Below, piece after piece: positions 10,604 through 21,208 of a DNA stretch of 64,000 bases. The stretch's first letter is position 1; each line of letters starts with the position of its first letter. The stretch is from Flavivirga sp. 57AJ16 (lineage in GTDB: Bacteria > Bacteroidota > Bacteroidia > Flavobacteriales > Flavobacteriaceae), in contig NZ_JAQZAT010000016.1 in assembly GCF_028736925.1 (NCBI RefSeq), positions 44,305 through 108,304 on the forward strand, in the 5' to 3' direction. The notes under the pieces were generated by a model, which was not told where the DNA came from, ran no database searches, and worked only from the letters and a program-made list of their open reading frames with translations. A program made the position numbers and the translations under genes.

Positions 10604-10934
10604 TAAAATGATTTTTTGAAAGTAAAATTAAATATCTGGCTAGGTAGAGGTGTTACTTTAACATTACTAAATTGTGAAACTAAGACTAGTGCCCATTAAA
10701 TAGGCTGTACCGATTTTTGGATTTAATAAAAGATAAAGTAATATTACCAAAACAAAAAGAATGGGTTGATTTATTAACAATTAATAAAAAACATTAGTGT
10801 CCGACTTAAGACTGCTTCGCTATTAGAACCAAGAACAAAGACATGATTGTAACGGATCAAGAACAAAAGTTGTGTGTGCGAATTAATTTAAAAAGTCATA
10901 CTCTAAATGAATCATGCTGTTTAATGATTAACTT

Positions 10935-11070
10935 TTCTTTGCTCGTCCAAAGAAAAGTAACAAAAGAAAGGACGCCCCTTCGTAGGAATTTCTTCTTTTG
11001 CTAGCGCTCAAGAAGAACCAAGCCCAAAACTTGGCGTCGCCCCATCGCTCCATCCTAGGCGGTGCTCCTG
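10935..11070. repeat. Repeat copy R1 in the 10604-11776 gap
   Basis: Bases 10935-10980 form a small hairpin (CTTTGCTCGTCCAAAG) and match, inverted, 17976-18020 almost base for base. The homology continues to about 11070 against 17884-17975. The short reading frame over it (10998-11222) has no protein-like composition and is not called. The rest of the 1.17-kb gap is AT-rich, and I see no gene in it. Confidence 0.75.
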
Positions 11071-11776
11071 GTTTTCCAAGTTTTGGGCTTTATTCTTACG
11101 AAGGGTCTGGCTTGCCTCATGGTCTGTTCTTAACGATGATCTTGGAGTCTTCATCGAGAGGACGATTAGGACGTAGAAATCTGTTTTTTATAAACACAAC
11201 AATTAGTCTTGATCCATTGTAACTAACAGACAAACAGAGACACCACTATTGTATTACATCCAGAAACCTAAATATTTCTTGATAGATTTAACTGGTATTA
11301 AAAGGAAGGCGTCTAATCTGTAATGCTTTTACAAATACTATTATAGATGGGCTTCAAATAAAAGTCAATAGTTTTTATTGGCCAACAATAAATAAAATTA
11401 TAAAAGTTCGAGGTCATTTGGAGTCTAATTATTAGAAATTAATCCAAAAAGAATACCTTATAATTTATACTATTTGTGATACTGTATAGGTGATAATAGG
11501 GGGTGGATAATAAAATTCCAGAATGGTTTTATTAAGGATGCTTCCAATCTTTTGTTTTTATTTGGGCGATTGGCTTTGTTATTATCAGAAACATCGTTCT
11601 GCAATAGCTCTAATATCTTGACCCCAAATTTTTTTAGTCTATAAGGAAAGTTAAATTTCAGATATTACCATGCACAGAGCAAGTTAGGCAAAGGCATGGT
11701 AATGTCTGATATTGTTATGAATTTTTCTTCAAAAATGAATCTAATCGTTATTATTTCGTATTATAAATAATTTGAT

Positions 11777-12577
11777 TTAATCGGGTAATGTAAATAGAGC
11801 CCATTCACTCATTTGAAAAAGACCGTCTCCATTATTTGCAAGGATGTCAAATCTATAATACTTGTAAGCTGTATTATTATTGAAATAAAATTCTCGGGTC
11901 AAGTTTCTTTCTCTAAAAAGTTCATCACTTCTTGAGTCTAAAGTATCCCAGTTTGTGCCATCGTTCGATCCTTGAATTTCCCAATCGCGAGGATCACGAC
12001 TTGGAGCATCATTTCCAGAAGTAAGGGCATAATATCCTGCAATTACAGCATCGTCAAATTCAAGTGTCGCCCAAAAAGGAGTGGAGTAACTAGCTAAGTA
12101 TTTAGTGCCTAAATCGCCATCGACAAGTTTTGGCGAACCTTCTCCTGCATTGGGACCTCCGCCGTTTTCATTGTTTACGCTGATGGATCCCATAGCAGTA
12201 ATATCAACGGGATTACTCGCTATTACTTTTAAAAAAGCACTTGCGGTCAAGCCTTCATTGTCTTGAGAGGTAATGGTTACTTCGGTCTCACCAGAACTTT
12301 TAGCAGTTACAGAAACTGATTGATCAGAATTCGTTTCTATATCGGCGATGTCTGGATTATTAATTTCCCATAAATACTCACGTTGAGGATCGATGTTAGG
12401 TTGAAATCGAGGAACGATATCCGCGGTTTCACCTGTAATCAGTAATATGTCTTTATTTTCAATATCCACTCCGGATTCTAGGAGTTGAGGAAAATCTCTC
12501 CGTCCTTCACAAGAACACAGAACTATAGCAAAAATGACAATAGCTATATTTTTAAATATATAAAATTTACTTTTCAT
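11777..12577 (-). CDS. SusE-position surface lipoprotein with Ig-like and F5/8 type C (discoidin) domains
   Basis: The protein has 266 residues. A lipoprotein signal ends at VLCSC (residues 20-24), followed by acidic/polar residues typical of surface-exported lipoproteins. Residues about 40-115 resemble a bacterial Ig-like (BIG2) domain (TGETADIVP, VTAKSSGETEVTITS). Residues about 125-264 resemble a discoidin/CBM32 domain (DLGTKYLA, ATLEFDD, DPRDWEIQGSNDGTNW, YYRFDI). It is third in a SusC-SusD operon, 11 bases after SusD, the usual place for a surface glycan-binding protein that passes ligand to the SusCD transporter. The ligand is unknown. Confidence 0.82.
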   Translation of the reverse strand: MKSKFYIFKNIAIVIFAIVLCSCEGRRDFPQLLESGVDIENKDILLITGETADIVPRFQPNIDPQREYLWEINNPDIADIETNSDQSVSVTAKSSGETEVTITSQDNEGLTASAFLKVIASNPVDITAMGSISVNNENGGGPNAGEGSPKLVDGDLGTKYLASYSTPFWATLEFDDAVIAGYYALTSGNDAPSRDPRDWEIQGSNDGTNWDTLDSRSDELFRERNLTREFYFNNNTAYKYYRFDILANNGDGLFQMSEWALFTLPD

Positions 12578-12588
12578 TAGTTTTGGTT

Positions 12589-14211
12589 TTAGTTGTAGCC
12601 AGGATTCTGAACTAGGTTAGGATTAGCTTGTAGTTGTCTTAATGGGATAGGATAAAGCGTCCTATTTATATCGTTTGAAGGTGTGTGATCCCACCAAGCA
12701 CTGGTCGTGAATTTACCAAAACGGATCAGGTCGGTTCTACGCATACCTTCAAATATGAATTCCCTGCCACGTTCGGCAAGTAATTCATCCATAGTTAAAG
12801 TAGAAGTGTTGTACATCTCTGTTGGCCAATCTGCGGCTGTAAAATAACGTACTTTACTTTGATTGATTAAATCTACAGCTTCTTGGTTGGCTACGCCACC
12901 ATTTTTACGCATTATAGCTTCAGCTTTATTGAACAACAATTCGGTTAGTCTATAGATGACGTAATCACCTTCTAAATAGTTAGGGTCATCTATTTCGCCC
13001 GATCTGTATTTGTGGAATCTTGCACCGCTATTCTCTTCTCCATTGGTCATGGATCCTTCCCCTGTTTCACCTTGTGTGTTTTTACGTATGTTATTTACAT
13101 AAATAAGGGGTTGGCCTCCATACTCTTCAGAACCTAAAATTGGAATTGTAGTGCCCTTTTCATATTGAGGGCCAAATAAAAACCATTCTTGTTTACGGAT
13201 ATCATTTTCTTTATACGCATCAAATGCCGTTGGGATTACAACGAAAGCATTATTCCCGGAAAAATCGACATTTAATGCAGCTTTCATATTTGAAAAGCCC
13301 ATATAAAAAGATCTCCAGTCATAAGGAAAATCGTTTACTTTACTAAATGGAAATTGAAAAATGTTTTCTGGTGAATCTTCGTTCGTATTATTGTATGGCC
13401 CTAATGGATCTAGATCTAATTCCATAGTACCTGTTAGCGATCCACCTTCTCCATCTATCACTTTATCTGCATATTCAATAGCATCATCCCAACGTGGGGT
13501 GCCAGACCATATTTCTGCGTTTAAGTACAATTCAGACAGGATGGAATATCCTACGGCTCTTGACATTCTACCAATAAGTGTTGGAGATAAGGGCTGTAGT
13601 TTTTCAACATTTTCGAGCATTTCTTGCTCAATAAACGCAAAAACCTCATTTCTAGGCACAGTAACTGGGTCGGTGGGAATACCTACTTGGGTTACAATGG
13701 GCACATTGCCCCACATATCCATAATTTTCATATAATGATAAGCGCGTAGGACTTTTGCTTCGGCGACTATGGAAGCCAATCGCTCTGGTTCAACGCCGAT
13801 ACTTTCTGGGTCTACGGCCTCTATGTTCTCTATGGCCGTGTTAACATAGCCTAATCCCGTCCACATCAATCTCCAAGCATTGTTCAAGCGTCCTTCTTCT
13901 TGTGTCCAAGTGTGGTAATGTTGCCTAATATGGTCTCCATTATCATAGGCATGTCTTCCTTTTTGGGGCCAAGCAGTTTGATCGGCAGAAAGTTCGTTAT
14001 GGTAATAATATGCACTTTGGCCTGACCAAGCCAGCCAAGCCTGCATGTGTGTGAATGGCCTTAAATTTGCCTGTATAAGTTCCAATTCTGTCTTGTAAAA
14101 ATTACTTGCAGACAGTTCTGAATAGGTAGTTTCTTCAAGGTCTGTGCATCCAATTGTCAATAACAATACTGCAATTGCAAAGCTCATTTTTTTATAGTGT
14201 ATCTTTTTCAT
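12589..14211 (-). CDS. SusD/RagB-family outer-membrane nutrient-binding lipoprotein
   Basis: The protein has 540 residues with a lipobox at LLTIGCTD (Cys about 22). It has the SusD fold: SusD-like N-terminal helices (NNAWRLMWTGLGYVNTAIEN) and TPR-type helices (AKVLRAYHYMKIMDMWGNVPIV). The C-terminal RagB segment carries YRLTELLFNKAEAIM, LLAERGREFIFEGMRRTDLIRFG and LYPIPLRQLQANPNLVQNPGY. SusD forms the lid of the SusC channel and captures oligosaccharides. The gene starts 10 bases after susC. The ligand cannot be inferred because no glycoside hydrolase lies next to it. Confidence 0.95.
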   Translation of the reverse strand: MKKIHYKKMSFAIAVLLLTIGCTDLEETTYSELSASNFYKTELELIQANLRPFTHMQAWLAWSGQSAYYYHNELSADQTAWPQKGRHAYDNGDHIRQHYHTWTQEEGRLNNAWRLMWTGLGYVNTAIENIEAVDPESIGVEPERLASIVAEAKVLRAYHYMKIMDMWGNVPIVTQVGIPTDPVTVPRNEVFAFIEQEMLENVEKLQPLSPTLIGRMSRAVGYSILSELYLNAEIWSGTPRWDDAIEYADKVIDGEGGSLTGTMELDLDPLGPYNNTNEDSPENIFQFPFSKVNDFPYDWRSFYMGFSNMKAALNVDFSGNNAFVVIPTAFDAYKENDIRKQEWFLFGPQYEKGTTIPILGSEEYGGQPLIYVNNIRKNTQGETGEGSMTNGEENSGARFHKYRSGEIDDPNYLEGDYVIYRLTELLFNKAEAIMRKNGGVANQEAVDLINQSKVRYFTAADWPTEMYNTSTLTMDELLAERGREFIFEGMRRTDLIRFGKFTTSAWWDHTPSNDINRTLYPIPLRQLQANPNLVQNPGYN

Positions 14212-14221
14212 GTTCTATAAT

Positions 14222-17200
14222 TTAAAAATTAACATTGAGTCCCGCTGTAACGGTTACGGTACGAGGATAAAAGTTTCTATCATCTATGCCTGGATTGAGT
14301 CCTGTATCCTGTACTTCTGGATCCCTGCCTGTATATCCTGTGAAAGTGGCCAGATTTCTGGCACTACCAAAGATTCTAATGCCTGTAACTAGGCTTTTTT
14401 CAGGAAGTTTAAAGTTATAACCTAGTGTTAGATTATCTAATTTAATAAAGTCACCACTTTCTAAATAATAATCGGAATACTGAGGTGGTTCGTTAATATG
14501 ACCATATTTCCCAACGGCAGAAGTTAGTACATTGCCAGGTAAGAGGCCAATATTTCCGTAAAATAAATCAACTGTATTTAAGATGTCATAATCAAATTTC
14601 CCACGTAAAAATATGGTCAGATCAAAATTACGATACTTAAAAGTATTTGTCAAAGAGGCGTAGTATTTGGGGAGTCCGTTCCCTATAATTGCTTTGTCTT
14701 CATCTGTCATTTCACCAGATTCTCCTATACTTCCGTCAGCTTTGTGAAACAACCATTTCCCATCCGAAGTGAATCCCGCAAAACGTTTGCCATAAAAATT
14801 ACCGATGGGGCCACCTTCTGTATTTAAAATAGCATCGCCCAAATTACCTGGATTTCCTATATTTCCCCCTGGCAACTCACTTATAGAATAAACCTGATTA
14901 GATAATTTGGTCAACTCATTTTTCTGATAACTTCCTGTAAAGTTAGCCGTCCACGTAAAATCGCCTTCATTGATCACACGATACGTCAAGGCTAATTCTA
15001 TCCCTTTGTTGCTAATATCACCCACATTAGTATAAATACGATCTTGTACAAAAGGTGGTTGAGGTACATCGTAATTTAAAAGAAGGTCTTCTGTTTTTCT
15101 GGAATATACATCTAAAGCACCCGTTAATCTGTTTGAAAATAACCCAAAATCAAGACCTACGTTAAATTCTTTTTTGGTTTCCCATTTAAGATCTGGGTTA
15201 GGGTTTTTTACAGGGCCGTATGTTTGATAGTATACCGGATCGCTTGTGCCTTCTGGAAATACAGGGTATTTACCTCCGGTACCTAAGGTTACTATAGACT
15301 GGTAGTTAGGAATCCCTTGGTTACCCGTAACACCATAACCAACTCTTAGCTTTAAATTATTTACAAAGCTCGCATTTTCCATAAAAGTCTCATCTGAAAT
15401 GGCCCATGCCCCGGAAATGGCAGGGAAGTTGGCCCATTTATTGTTCTTTCCAAATTTAGATGATCCTTCTTGCCTGATAGACCCTTGTATAAAATAGCGA
15501 TCTTTATAACTATAGCTTAAACGTGTAAAATATGCAATAAGGGTATTGTCTTCTTTAAAACTTGTGGGAAGTGGCCTGGGCAAGTTGATATCTGTACGGG
15601 CATTACCTGCCTCTAAATTCCAGTCTTTAAAACCATCCCCGGTAAAGCCACTCATATCTGTAGAATAGCGTTCTTCTGTAGAATATTGGTAGCTATAGCC
15701 ACCTAAAATTTCCAAATTGCTATTCTCAAACTCTATTTTATAGTTTAGGGTAGGTTCAAAAGTTTTTGTGAAATCTAAATGATTCCCTTTAAAAGCATAG
15801 CCTGTTCCCCTGTATTGTTCATCAAATCTTTGAGCCCAATCCTTAGTGGATCTATAAACACGATCGTCCCAGGAATTTCTTTGGTAAGAAGCGAACATGG
15901 AACCAACCAAGCCAGGGATAAACTCATAGCTTAATTTTGCATCACCAGAAAAAGTAAATTGTTTTCTTTGGCTTTCGCGGAATGCATATTCTGAAAAAGG
16001 ATTATATCCATTGTTAGGTTGATAAAAACCATGTCTACCAGGATTTTGAAGTTCACCTGGCGTATTACTAAATGGTGCTTCTATAGGAGCTGTTGGATTC
16101 CAATCGGTTACAATACCAAATTGTCCGCCACCTAAAAGATTAGCGTCATTAACGTTTATAACAATACTTGACGCAAAAGTTAATTTATCGTCTAATCCAG
16201 TGGAGTTAAAGCTTCCTCTCGCACCAAATTCTTCTCGTCCGTTTTCTTTGGCAATACCTTGTGCATCTCTGTAATATAAAGAGGCTCTAAAGCTACTGGT
16301 TTCAGATCCTCCTGAGGCTACAAAATTGTGGTACTGTGTTAAATTGGTTTTGTTTACCAATTCATCAAAAATATCAGTGGACGCTCCTAAGTCCTCTCCT
16401 GGGTCAATTATTCCGTCAGCGATTAAACCACGGAACTCTTCTGCATTTAGAAAGTCTGGTTTAGCGTTTACATAATCACGTGCTAAATAAGTCGAATAGT
16501 TAAAAGTACTTTTCCCTTTTTTACCTTTTTTTGTAGTAATTAAAATAACACCGTTGGTACCTCTTGTACCGTAGATAGCTGCCGCAGCCCCATCTTTAAG
16601 TACGTCAAAAGATTCAATGTCGTTTTGTTGTAGTAAATCTAGATTACCACCTGGAATACCATCAATAACAATTAAAGGTGCTAATGAACCAGTTAAAGAA
16701 GAAATCCCTCTAAGTTGAATGGCCACACCCGAATTAGGGTTGTTTCCACCAGCTCGTGTAATTTGTAACCCCGCTACTTTACCTTGAATCAAATCTAAAG
16801 CATTGGTAACGACACCTTGGTTGAAATCTTCTGTGTCAACTTTGGTAACAGCGGTTGATACAGCTTTTCGTTGCTGACTGCCATAACCGATAAGAACCAC
16901 TTCGGAAAGAGATTCGATAGATTCTTCCATTTGGACATTAATAGTGTTACGACCGTTTACCGGTTGTTCTTGGGTAGTCATACCTACAAAGGAATACACC
17001 AGAATGGCGGTTTTGCTTGAGACTGTTAGGGAGTAATTACCGTCAAAATCACTAGTTGTTCCACTACCAGTACCTTTTTCTAATATGGTAACGCCAGGCA
17101 AAGGTAGGCCTAAGTTATCAATAATAGTTCCTTGTACGGTCGTGTGTTCTGATTGTGCGTTAAGATTGGAGCTTTGAACACCTAGTATTAACAGCAGAAA

Positions 17201-17230
17201 AAAAATCCCTTTTTTTAAAAAATTGTTCAT
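14222..17230 (-). CDS. SusC/RagA-family TonB-linked outer-membrane transporter
   Basis: The protein has 1002 residues: a signal peptide (about 1-25), a carboxypeptidase-D-like N-terminal domain (about 30-105, TVQGTIIDNLGLPLPGVTI), a TonB-box region (SEVVLIGYGSQQRKAVSTAV), and a plug (about 130-240) with the SusC signature DVLKDGAAAAIYGTRGTNGV. A 22-strand barrel follows, ending at the aromatic terminus GLNVNF. It is the first gene of the SusC-SusD-lipoprotein operon. No hybrid two-component system, ECF sigma/anti-sigma pair or SusR-like regulator is adjacent, so regulation is not visible. It imports oligosaccharides across the outer membrane using TonB energy. Confidence 0.96.
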   Translation of the reverse strand: MNNFLKKGIFFLLLILGVQSSNLNAQSEHTTVQGTIIDNLGLPLPGVTILEKGTGSGTTSDFDGNYSLTVSSKTAILVYSFVGMTTQEQPVNGRNTINVQMEESIESLSEVVLIGYGSQQRKAVSTAVTKVDTEDFNQGVVTNALDLIQGKVAGLQITRAGGNNPNSGVAIQLRGISSLTGSLAPLIVIDGIPGGNLDLLQQNDIESFDVLKDGAAAAIYGTRGTNGVILITTKKGKKGKSTFNYSTYLARDYVNAKPDFLNAEEFRGLIADGIIDPGEDLGASTDIFDELVNKTNLTQYHNFVASGGSETSSFRASLYYRDAQGIAKENGREEFGARGSFNSTGLDDKLTFASSIVINVNDANLLGGGQFGIVTDWNPTAPIEAPFSNTPGELQNPGRHGFYQPNNGYNPFSEYAFRESQRKQFTFSGDAKLSYEFIPGLVGSMFASYQRNSWDDRVYRSTKDWAQRFDEQYRGTGYAFKGNHLDFTKTFEPTLNYKIEFENSNLEILGGYSYQYSTEERYSTDMSGFTGDGFKDWNLEAGNARTDINLPRPLPTSFKEDNTLIAYFTRLSYSYKDRYFIQGSIRQEGSSKFGKNNKWANFPAISGAWAISDETFMENASFVNNLKLRVGYGVTGNQGIPNYQSIVTLGTGGKYPVFPEGTSDPVYYQTYGPVKNPNPDLKWETKKEFNVGLDFGLFSNRLTGALDVYSRKTEDLLLNYDVPQPPFVQDRIYTNVGDISNKGIELALTYRVINEGDFTWTANFTGSYQKNELTKLSNQVYSISELPGGNIGNPGNLGDAILNTEGGPIGNFYGKRFAGFTSDGKWLFHKADGSIGESGEMTDEDKAIIGNGLPKYYASLTNTFKYRNFDLTIFLRGKFDYDILNTVDLFYGNIGLLPGNVLTSAVGKYGHINEPPQYSDYYLESGDFIKLDNLTLGYNFKLPEKSLVTGIRIFGSARNLATFTGYTGRDPEVQDTGLNPGIDDRNFYPRTVTVTAGLNVNF

Positions 17231-17506
17231 TTGTTGCTGGATTATAGTTAGTTAATATATCGTATAGTTTGTTAATGGTTTTCATTGTACTATACGAGAT
17301 GTTAAATCTACTAAAAGGATTTAGTTAAATAAATTTGATGTTAAAAATTAACAAAAAATTAACGTTCAGTTTGAGCACATCAGATTTAAAAGTTGCACGC
17401 TTTTAATAAGCCATAATATTGTTGATGAAAACAATCCTTGTTTAGGACGATTTTCTTTTGGTAAGAAGTTATACCAATTATTACTCAAAACAACCCGTAT
17501 AATTTG

Positions 17507-18069
17507 TTTAGTTCACTATCTTTCATTTTAAAAATAGGTGTTCATGAATCTTCGATTACTATTTCGCTCATATTTCAATATAAAACATGTACTCAGCTTC
17601 CTGCCTGCCGACGAGCTACGGTGTACCCACAAATCATGATCTTCTGTCGCAGCCACAGATAAAAAGAACTCGCTCTATGTCCCTTGCTTTCTTGTATAGG
17701 TTTGCCGTGCCAGCCTCGCAGACCGTTTTTATAGAGAACTCAGGTCTCTCTGCTAGCTGTTGGAAAAATACCATAGAGCTGTCCCCGACCTTTCGGAAGG
17801 GGACCGAGCGTTTAAAAATAGTCCGGTGGACTATTTTAGCGTAGGAGCCAGGCTGCGCGAAGGACTAAAAAGCTTCGAGGAACAGGAGCATTGCCGTTGG
17901 CCATGGCGGTGGGGCGACGCGAAGTTTTGGGCCCGGTTCTTCTCTGGCGGCAGCATGAGAAGAAATACCTCTCGAAAGGGCGTCTTTTCTTTTGTTACTT
18001 TTCTTTGGACGAGCAAAGAAATCGAAGATTCACGAACACCTATTTATCAAATAAGATCAGTGAGCTAAA
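17507..18069. repeat. MITE-like element with about 50-base terminal inverted repeats
   Basis: Bases 17507-17557 and 18020-18069 are imperfect inverted repeats of about 50 bases containing ATCGAAGATTC and a GTGAGCTAAA end. A second inverted pair lies just inside and outside these (GTGTACCCAC near 17620, GTGGGTACAC near 18120). The inner part (17884-18020) matches 10935-11070 in inverse orientation, and one end alone recurs at 32478-32529. Short overlapping reading frames on both strands have no coding character and no transposase. The rest of the 17231-18426 gap is AT-rich and holds the upstream region of susC and the siderophore-receptor promoter. Confidence 0.75.
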
Positions 18070-18396
18070 AGTAAGTAAAAAGGGAAATAAGCTTTTGTTC
18101 ATTATATTGAAAAAAGATGTGGGTACACTGTAGCTGCCGACGAGGCAGGGATTGGGTATAAAACCATAACAAAGGCTATGATTGAATTTTCTATCTTATC
18201 AGAACAAAATATAAATCAAATTATTTATAGCTCATTTTAAATAATAATTGGTATTATTTATGCATTACCAATCTTGTCATTTTGTATTCTTTTTGCTTTT
18301 TATTTTTATCTCATTTGGTCTAGAAAAAAATTATGACATCTTCCTTAATAAAACTTTTGCCTATAAAGAATAAATAGTTAGTTTTGCTTAAATTTA

Positions 18397-18417
18397 TTTA
18401 GACTTAATAAAAATAAT
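18397..18417 (+). promoter_or_regulatory. Shared iron-island upstream motif, copy 1
   Basis: The 21 bases TTTAGACTTAATAAAAATAA(T) end 9 bases before the receptor ATG. They match 21769-21789, upstream of the siderophore biosynthesis operon, at 19 of 21 positions. I infer a common operator or promoter element, most plausibly iron-responsive (Fur family). No symmetric Fur box is obvious. Confidence 0.5.
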
Positions 18418-18426
18418 GATTAAAGT

Positions 18427-20841
18427 ATGAACAATTTGATTAAAAAATACATGTATACAGCCTTGTTTTTTTCGGGCTTATGTTGTTATGCCCAAACCAG
18501 TGCTGTTAAGGGAAAAGTGACCACATCGAATGGTGCTCCTGTCGAAAACGTTAACATACTTTTGCAGGGTACGCAAAAGGGGACTGTTACCGACATAAAC
18601 GGAGACTATGTCCTTAAAGGGATAACGCCGGGAACGCATGTCTTGACCGCTTCCTATATTTCCTATGTCACGGCAAAAAAAGGCATCGTTATCAATTCCA
18701 GCGAGACATTAAAAGTGGATTTTGTCCTGAACGAGGACAATCTAAATTTGGATGAAGTGGTTGTTTCGGCAGGTAGGACGCCGGAAAGGCTCTCGGAGAT
18801 ACCAGCCTCAATAACCATTGTGGATTCCAAACAATTAGAGCTTTTGGGAACTAGTACCACCAATATTAGCGAAATCCTGGAATATGCCATACCCGGCCTG
18901 GCGCCAAGCACGGGAACTTTTTCTAGTTGGGGACAAACCCTTAGGGGGCGTGAGCCTTTGATAATGGTGGATGGAATTCCACAATCGACCCCTTTGAGAA
19001 ATGGTCAGGTAGATATAAAAAGTGTACAGCCCAACGACATTTCAAGAATTGAGGTCATTAAGGGGTCTGCGGCCATTTATGGTAATAGCGGAGATGGGGG
19101 AATCATTAATTATATTACAAAAAAACCGGAAAGGAACCAATCGTTTTCTGGTAATTCCAATCTGTGGGGTACGCTTAATCTGTCCGAGTCCAAAGATGCC
19201 CTGGGATGGGGGGTACAACAATCTGTCACAGGTACTATGGACGATTTTTCCTATTATGTTTCGGGCAGTTATGAAAAAACTGGGAATAAATATGATGGTA
19301 ACGGTGATCCGCTTTCGCCTACATACGGGCTGGATAACACCAAGATCATAAGTACTTTGGGGAAAGTTGGCTATCAAATAAACGAGAGCCAAACAGTCGA
19401 TTTAATGTTTAACCATTATAGAACGAGGCAAGAAAGTCCCTTTGTTCCTCTATTGGGTCATTTAGAGGTATTCAATGCTTCGGGCGATTATCTTGTTACG
19501 CCAACTATTGGGGTAGCCCCAACTGCTGAAAATCCCATACCAGAAGAAGCAGAAGGTTCTGGTGTTACTACCACAAATGCACAATTAAAATATACTTTAA
19601 GTGGCATATTCGATAATACCTCAAAACTTGAGACGGATTTGTATTATCAAAAGGGCAAGAACATTTTCTTTTATGATGCCACCTATTTTGAAAATGGAGG
19701 ACAGACAGTGGTCAATACGGAAAAAATGGGTTTTAGACCTGTTTTAAATACCAGGCTAAATTTTTCCGTACCAGTTTCCATGTCCCTAACATATGGTCTA
19801 GATGTACTTAAGGATAAGACCAACCAAGGGCTTTTAGATGGTCGGGTGTGGACGCCGAACATAGATTTATTAAGTATAGCTCCCTTTGTCCAGGCCCAAT
19901 TAAAATATAAAGAGGAATGGGTGTTGAAAGCTGGCCTAAGATATGACAATATGAAGGCGACCATCGAGGATTTTTCCACTTTGCCAGTCTCCCCGACTAG
20001 AGACGATAATTTTACCGATCCGATAAACGTTACGGGCGGAGATATTAAGTTTTCGAACACTTCGGCCAATATTGGTATTCGATACATAAAACACGATGAA
20101 TTTATTCCCTACATTAACTTTTCCCAAGGGTTTTCCCTACCGGATATGGGGAGGGTCGTTCGTGGAGGGACTTCCACAAATGTGAAAAATATAAACCCTG
20201 AGGCCATAGAAACGAACAATTACGAGTTTGGATTCCTGTCAAAATTTGAACATATAAGGTTCGAGGCCGTTGGGTTTTATACCAAATCCAATTTAGGTAT
20301 TGGATTGATCCGGGTCGAAGATACCGACCAATTTATACAATCAAAAAATCCCCAAAAAATTTATGGTGCTGAAGTTGCGGTGGATTTTACCTATTTTGAG
20401 GATAGATTAAGGTTTGGAAGTTCTTATTCTTACGTAGAAGGATTAACGCACAGCCCTGATGACGAGACCAATCTTTCCTATATTGGGGGCGATGTAATTG
20501 CTCCTCCAAAGGTAACGGCGTATGTAAACATTGTACCCTTCGATAAGTTATCTACCGCCTTGAGGGTGATTCATGTAGGGGACAGGAAAAGATTTAATCC
20601 GACTGAAAATAACGGGACTTTTTCGTATGCCTATAAGCAAGTTCCCGTAACAGGATACACCTTGGTCAATATTTCGAGCACCTATAAGGCAACGGATAAG
20701 CTCTCCATTTCTTTGGGGATCAACAATTTGTTCAATAAGTTTTATCTGCCGCCAAGATCACAATGGGCCGCATCATTAGGGTCTTACAATTCGGCAGGGG
20801 AAGGCGCTAACGGAAGGCTGTCGGTTAGCTATAATTTTTGA
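18427..20841 (+). CDS. TonB-dependent siderophore receptor
   Basis: The protein has 804 residues: a signal peptide (about 1-23, ending CYAQ), a carboxypeptidase-like regulatory domain (about 27-100), the TonB-box region LDEVVVSAGRTPERLSEIP, and a plug (about 120-250) with REPLIMVDGIPQSTPLRNG and IEVIKGSAAIYGNSGDGGI. A 22-strand barrel ends NGRLSVSYNF. The length and plug motifs fit FecA/FhuA/IutA-type ferri-siderophore receptors rather than SusC. It lies directly upstream of a siderophore operon on the same strand and shares an upstream motif with it, so its ligand is probably that siderophore. By eye, its codons are richer in G and C than those of the neighbours. Confidence 0.92.
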   Translation: MNNLIKKYMYTALFFSGLCCYAQTSAVKGKVTTSNGAPVENVNILLQGTQKGTVTDINGDYVLKGITPGTHVLTASYISYVTAKKGIVINSSETLKVDFVLNEDNLNLDEVVVSAGRTPERLSEIPASITIVDSKQLELLGTSTTNISEILEYAIPGLAPSTGTFSSWGQTLRGREPLIMVDGIPQSTPLRNGQVDIKSVQPNDISRIEVIKGSAAIYGNSGDGGIINYITKKPERNQSFSGNSNLWGTLNLSESKDALGWGVQQSVTGTMDDFSYYVSGSYEKTGNKYDGNGDPLSPTYGLDNTKIISTLGKVGYQINESQTVDLMFNHYRTRQESPFVPLLGHLEVFNASGDYLVTPTIGVAPTAENPIPEEAEGSGVTTTNAQLKYTLSGIFDNTSKLETDLYYQKGKNIFFYDATYFENGGQTVVNTEKMGFRPVLNTRLNFSVPVSMSLTYGLDVLKDKTNQGLLDGRVWTPNIDLLSIAPFVQAQLKYKEEWVLKAGLRYDNMKATIEDFSTLPVSPTRDDNFTDPINVTGGDIKFSNTSANIGIRYIKHDEFIPYINFSQGFSLPDMGRVVRGGTSTNVKNINPEAIETNNYEFGFLSKFEHIRFEAVGFYTKSNLGIGLIRVEDTDQFIQSKNPQKIYGAEVAVDFTYFEDRLRFGSSYSYVEGLTHSPDDETNLSYIGGDVIAPPKVTAYVNIVPFDKLSTALRVIHVGDRKRFNPTENNGTFSYAYKQVPVTGYTLVNISSTYKATDKLSISLGINNLFNKFYLPPRSQWAASLGSYNSAGEGANGRLSVSYNF

Positions 20842-20868
20842 ACATTGCTCCCAAAACCAAGTATATGT

Positions 20869-20896
20869 GCCGGGATTATTGGTCCCGGCTTTTTTT
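20869..20896 (+). terminator. Rho-independent terminator after the siderophore receptor
   Basis: GCCGGGA and TCCCGGC form a 7-base-pair GC-rich stem with a 7-base loop, followed by TTTTTTT, 27 bases after the stop. Receptor and biosynthesis genes are therefore probably separate transcripts. Confidence 0.9.
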
Positions 20897-21116
20897 AGCG
20901 CGATCTGAAAATAACAAGGTATCATAAAAAGGCTCCATGTATGGCTCGGGATAAGCGTAGGACTCGTCGCTTCCTTTTCTGGGGTTACTTACCGGATCCA
21001 TCTACCTTTGGCAACCCGAGCTGTCTGCCTTTATGGTTTGCTTCCCTTAATAACCTGAGTTCGATTATTATTTAAGTGTTTAAAACAATCACAAAATACT
21101 GTTTGCCAGATGTTTG

Positions 21117-21208
21117 TCATTTCGACAGAGAGGAACGAACGACGAGAAATCCCATAATTATGAGATTCCCTGCCTTTGCCGGCTCCTCGTACCTTGTTCG
21201 GAATGACA
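21117..21208. repeat. REP-like palindromic element
   Basis: It starts GTCATTTCGAC and ends CGGAATGAC, an inverted pair, with an inner AATTATGAGATTCCCTGCC segment. This is the style of short palindromic elements common between flavobacterial genes. It lies in the 20842-21933 gap, where no gene is supported. Confidence 0.6.

Noticed and set aside
10998..11222. Reading frame of 74 codons in the gap before the SusC locus
   Set aside because: It lies over repeat R1, which also occurs inverted at 17884-18020, and its composition (RGRLGRR, ASPHRS) is that of translated repeat, not a protein.
17587..18133. Several overlapping frames of 60-100 codons on both strands
   Set aside because: They fall inside an element with terminal inverted repeats, conflict with each other and match no protein family.
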